Source: Streptomyces sp. SID3212
GTDB lineage: Bacteria; Actinomycetota; Actinomycetes; Streptomycetales; Streptomycetaceae
Assembly: GCF_009865405.1 (NCBI RefSeq)
Contig: NZ_WWJY01000968.1
Location: 1 to 46,195 of the forward strand
Direction: 5' to 3'
Length of the DNA: 46,195 bases
Position 1 is the first letter of the stretch. Every line of letters begins with the position of its first letter. The notes beneath the pieces are model-generated. The model worked only from the letters and a program-made list of their open reading frames with translations. It had not been told where the DNA came from and did no database searches. Of the stretch, positions 45,193 through 46,195 are shown piece after piece. Both the position numbers and the translations under genes were made by a program.

Positions 45193-45555
45193 TCAGTCGT
45201 TCTCGGCCTGCCACTCCATCAGGTCGTGCAGGGCGTCCAGGGCAACCTCAAGGGTCGCCATGGCCGCCATGGGCCTCCACTCGACAAACCGGGCGTTCAT
45301 CGCGGCGACGAGGTCCGTTGCCGCGAGGATCATGATCGCGCCGGTGAACAGGTCGGCCTGCTGGTCCTCGGGCATGGGCTGGTCGTCGGAGATCTCCGCG
45401 ACCCGCTCCAGGACCGCCACGGTCTCTCGCGGCTCGAAGTCCTCCGGCAGGGAGATCGGCACGGGGAGGTTGGCGCAGACGGCCACCAGGTGGAGGTAGG
45501 CGTGGTGCAGGTGCACGATCACGGACCGCCGGGCGTTCTCTTCGAAGTCGGACAT
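45193..45555 (-). CDS. Hypothetical cassette protein, paralogue of the next one upstream
   Basis: 120 residues, ATG at 45555 after GAAAGGG. It is all-helical: 'LHHAYLHLVAVCANLPVPIS', 'PRETVAVLERVAEISDDQ', 'TLEVALDALHDLMEWQAEND'. The protein at 45713-46093 shares CA.LP.P, RETV.....R, and the closing segment with WQA. Both have the same promoter, leader hairpin and terminator, so this is a duplicated one-gene transcription unit. I do not recognise a function. Confidence 0.7.
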   Translation of the reverse strand: MSDFEENARRSVIVHLHHAYLHLVAVCANLPVPISLPEDFEPRETVAVLERVAEISDDQPMPEDQQADLFTGAIMILAATDLVAAMNARFVEWRPMAAMATLEVALDALHDLMEWQAEND

Positions 45556-45578
45556 CGCATCCCTTTCGGTTGGGTGGT

Positions 45579-45601
45579 GGGCGGGGTTCGCGGCCCCGCC
45601 C
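45579..45601 (-). ncRNA. Leader hairpin, copy 1
   Basis: GGGCGGGG (45579-45586) pairs with CCCCGCCC (45594-45601) in the 5' untranslated region, between the promoter 45613-45641 and the start at 45555. The same hairpin is at 46117-46139. It may stabilise the mRNA or tune translation. Confidence 0.5.
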
Positions 45602-45612
45602 CTTGTGTCTCA

Positions 45613-45641
45613 AGTATGGCAGCTCGCGTGTTGAATTGCAA
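45613..45641 (-). promoter_or_regulatory. Repeated promoter, copy 2
   Basis: TTGCAA (45636-45641) and CATACT (45613-45618), 17-nt spacer, on minus. Flanking bases are conserved with copy 3 (TTGTGTCTCAAGTATG and ACACCA.TGGGGTGGGGA on plus). It drives the gene at 45555. Confidence 0.75.
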
Positions 45642-45665
45642 CACCAATGGGGTGGGGAATGGGGC

Positions 45666-45692
45666 GCGCCCCCGGCTGGATGCCGGGGGCGC
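45666..45692 (-). terminator. Hairpin after the 45713-46093 gene
   Basis: GCGCCCCCGGC (45666-45676) pairs with GCCGGGGGCGC (45682-45692), loop TGGAT. It is the same stem as at 45153-45179 but has no T tract. Confidence 0.7.
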
Positions 45693-45712
45693 GCGCGGGG
45701 TGGGGGTTGGGC

Positions 45713-46093
45713 CTAGCTGGGGTTGAGCGCCTGCCAGCGACCCAGGGCGTCAAGATCCCCCATGGCCATGATCAGGACCCCCAGGGCGCCGACGGCGCGG
45801 GATTCGATGAACCCCTCCCCGTCCTCATCCGTGAGAAGGATGTGCAGGTCGACCGCGATCAGCCACATGGTGGCGGCGGTGACGAGCTGCCCCCTCTGCT
45901 CGTCCGGGAGGAGGGTTTCCGTGATCAGCTCGGTGATCCGGCGGACCGCCGGGACGGTCTCCCGGTGGGAGACCTGACCCTTCGGGAGGGCCACCGGGAT
46001 CGGGAGGGCCGCGCAGACGGTCACCAGCCGGGCGTAGGTGAACGCGATGCGGGCGGTCAGGCGCTGCATCACGCCGTCTTCGAGATCGGACAC
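45713..46093 (-). CDS. Hypothetical cassette protein
   Basis: 126 residues; the GTG at 46093 follows GAAAGG by 6 nt, and the longer upstream frame runs through the promoter, so it is rejected. Helical throughout: 'IAFTYARLVTVCAALPIPVA', 'HRETVPAVRRITELITETLL', 'LGVLIMAMGDLDALGRWQAL'. It is a clear paralogue of the 45193-45555 product and is preceded by the same promoter and leader hairpin. Function unknown. Confidence 0.7.
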   Translation of the reverse strand: MSDLEDGVMQRLTARIAFTYARLVTVCAALPIPVALPKGQVSHRETVPAVRRITELITETLLPDEQRGQLVTAATMWLIAVDLHILLTDEDGEGFIESRAVGALGVLIMAMGDLDALGRWQALNPS

Positions 46094-46116
46094 TGTATGC
46101 CTTTCGGTTGGGTGGT

Positions 46117-46139
46117 GGGCGGGGTTCGCGGCCCCGCCC
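46117..46139 (-). ncRNA. Leader hairpin, copy 2
   Basis: GGGCGGGG (46117-46124) pairs with CCCCGCCC (46132-46139), in the leader of the 46093 gene. The surrounding 50 bases are almost identical to those at 45563-45612. Confidence 0.5.
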
Positions 46140-46149
46140 TTGTGTCTCA

Positions 46150-46178
46150 AGTATGACACCTCGCGTGTTGAATTGCAA
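46150..46178 (-). promoter_or_regulatory. Repeated promoter, copy 3
   Basis: TTGCAA (46173-46178) and CATACT (46150-46155) on minus, 17-nt spacer. It drives the gene at 46093. The conserved block continues to the last base of the window. Confidence 0.75.
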
Positions 46179-46195
46179 CACCAGTGGGGTGGGGA

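Overview
The window is very GC-rich DNA with long runs of genes joined by ATGA or GTGA stop/start overlaps, many GTG starts, a WhiB-type protein and Streptomyces-like small proteins. It looks like a temperate siphovirus genome (or an extrachromosomal prophage) of Streptomyces or a close relative. The best evidence that it is not an integrated prophage is an intact-looking attP next to the integrase. There, one 3'-terminal tRNA-Arg(ACG) fragment lies between repeated arm-type motifs on both sides.

Layout. (i) 1-1052, minus strand: small unknown proteins and a small HTH regulator flanked by two near-identical operator-promoters. (ii) 1343-3782, plus strand: a replication-initiator-like winged-helix protein with palindromic repeats inside its gene, a DUF6233-like protein, a small conserved protein and a cupin-like protein. 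(iii) 13222 down to 3796, minus strand: one long early operon of about 22 overlapping genes. It starts at a leaderless Xre-type regulator and an excisionase-like HTH protein. It includes a WhiB-like protein, several zinc-ribbon proteins, small membrane proteins and a second replication-type winged-helix gene that also carries palindromes and appears frame-displaced. (iv) 13365-15302, plus strand: an Xre-type repressor candidate, the tyrosine integrase and attP. (v) 15304-20257: an accessory/regulatory block. It holds an Xre regulator, a secreted multi-repeat DVGW peptide divergent from a LuxR-type regulator, small zinc-knuckle proteins and an Xre-TPR regulator, each set off by strong hairpins. 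(vi) 45000 down to 20379, minus strand: an upstream group of membrane, lipoprotein and regulatory genes, a proteasome-like Ntn hydrolase, an HNH nuclease and a P-loop kinase. These are followed by the standard HK97/siphovirus late order: terminase, portal, prohead protease, capsid, connectors, tail tube, tail-assembly chaperones with a -1 frameshift, tape measure, tail proteins, amidase endolysin, holin and membrane proteins. (vii) 44540-46195: three repeated promoter cassettes that drive small genes; the last two genes are paralogues.

How it may work. The divergent Xre genes at 13222/13365 with their operator repeats look like the lysis-lysogeny switch; an 11-bp copy of the operator core also lies upstream of the terminase operon. 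A promoter followed about 26 nt later by a terminator (42937-42854) precedes the packaging genes and suggests antitermination control. The most novel parts are the DVGW repeat peptide with its divergent LuxR-type regulator (a possible peptide-signalling module), the phage proteasome-like hydrolase with T1/D17/K33, the palindrome clusters inside both initiator-like genes, and the repeated promoter cassettes.

All function assignments come from reading the sequence and from recalled family knowledge; no database search was run.
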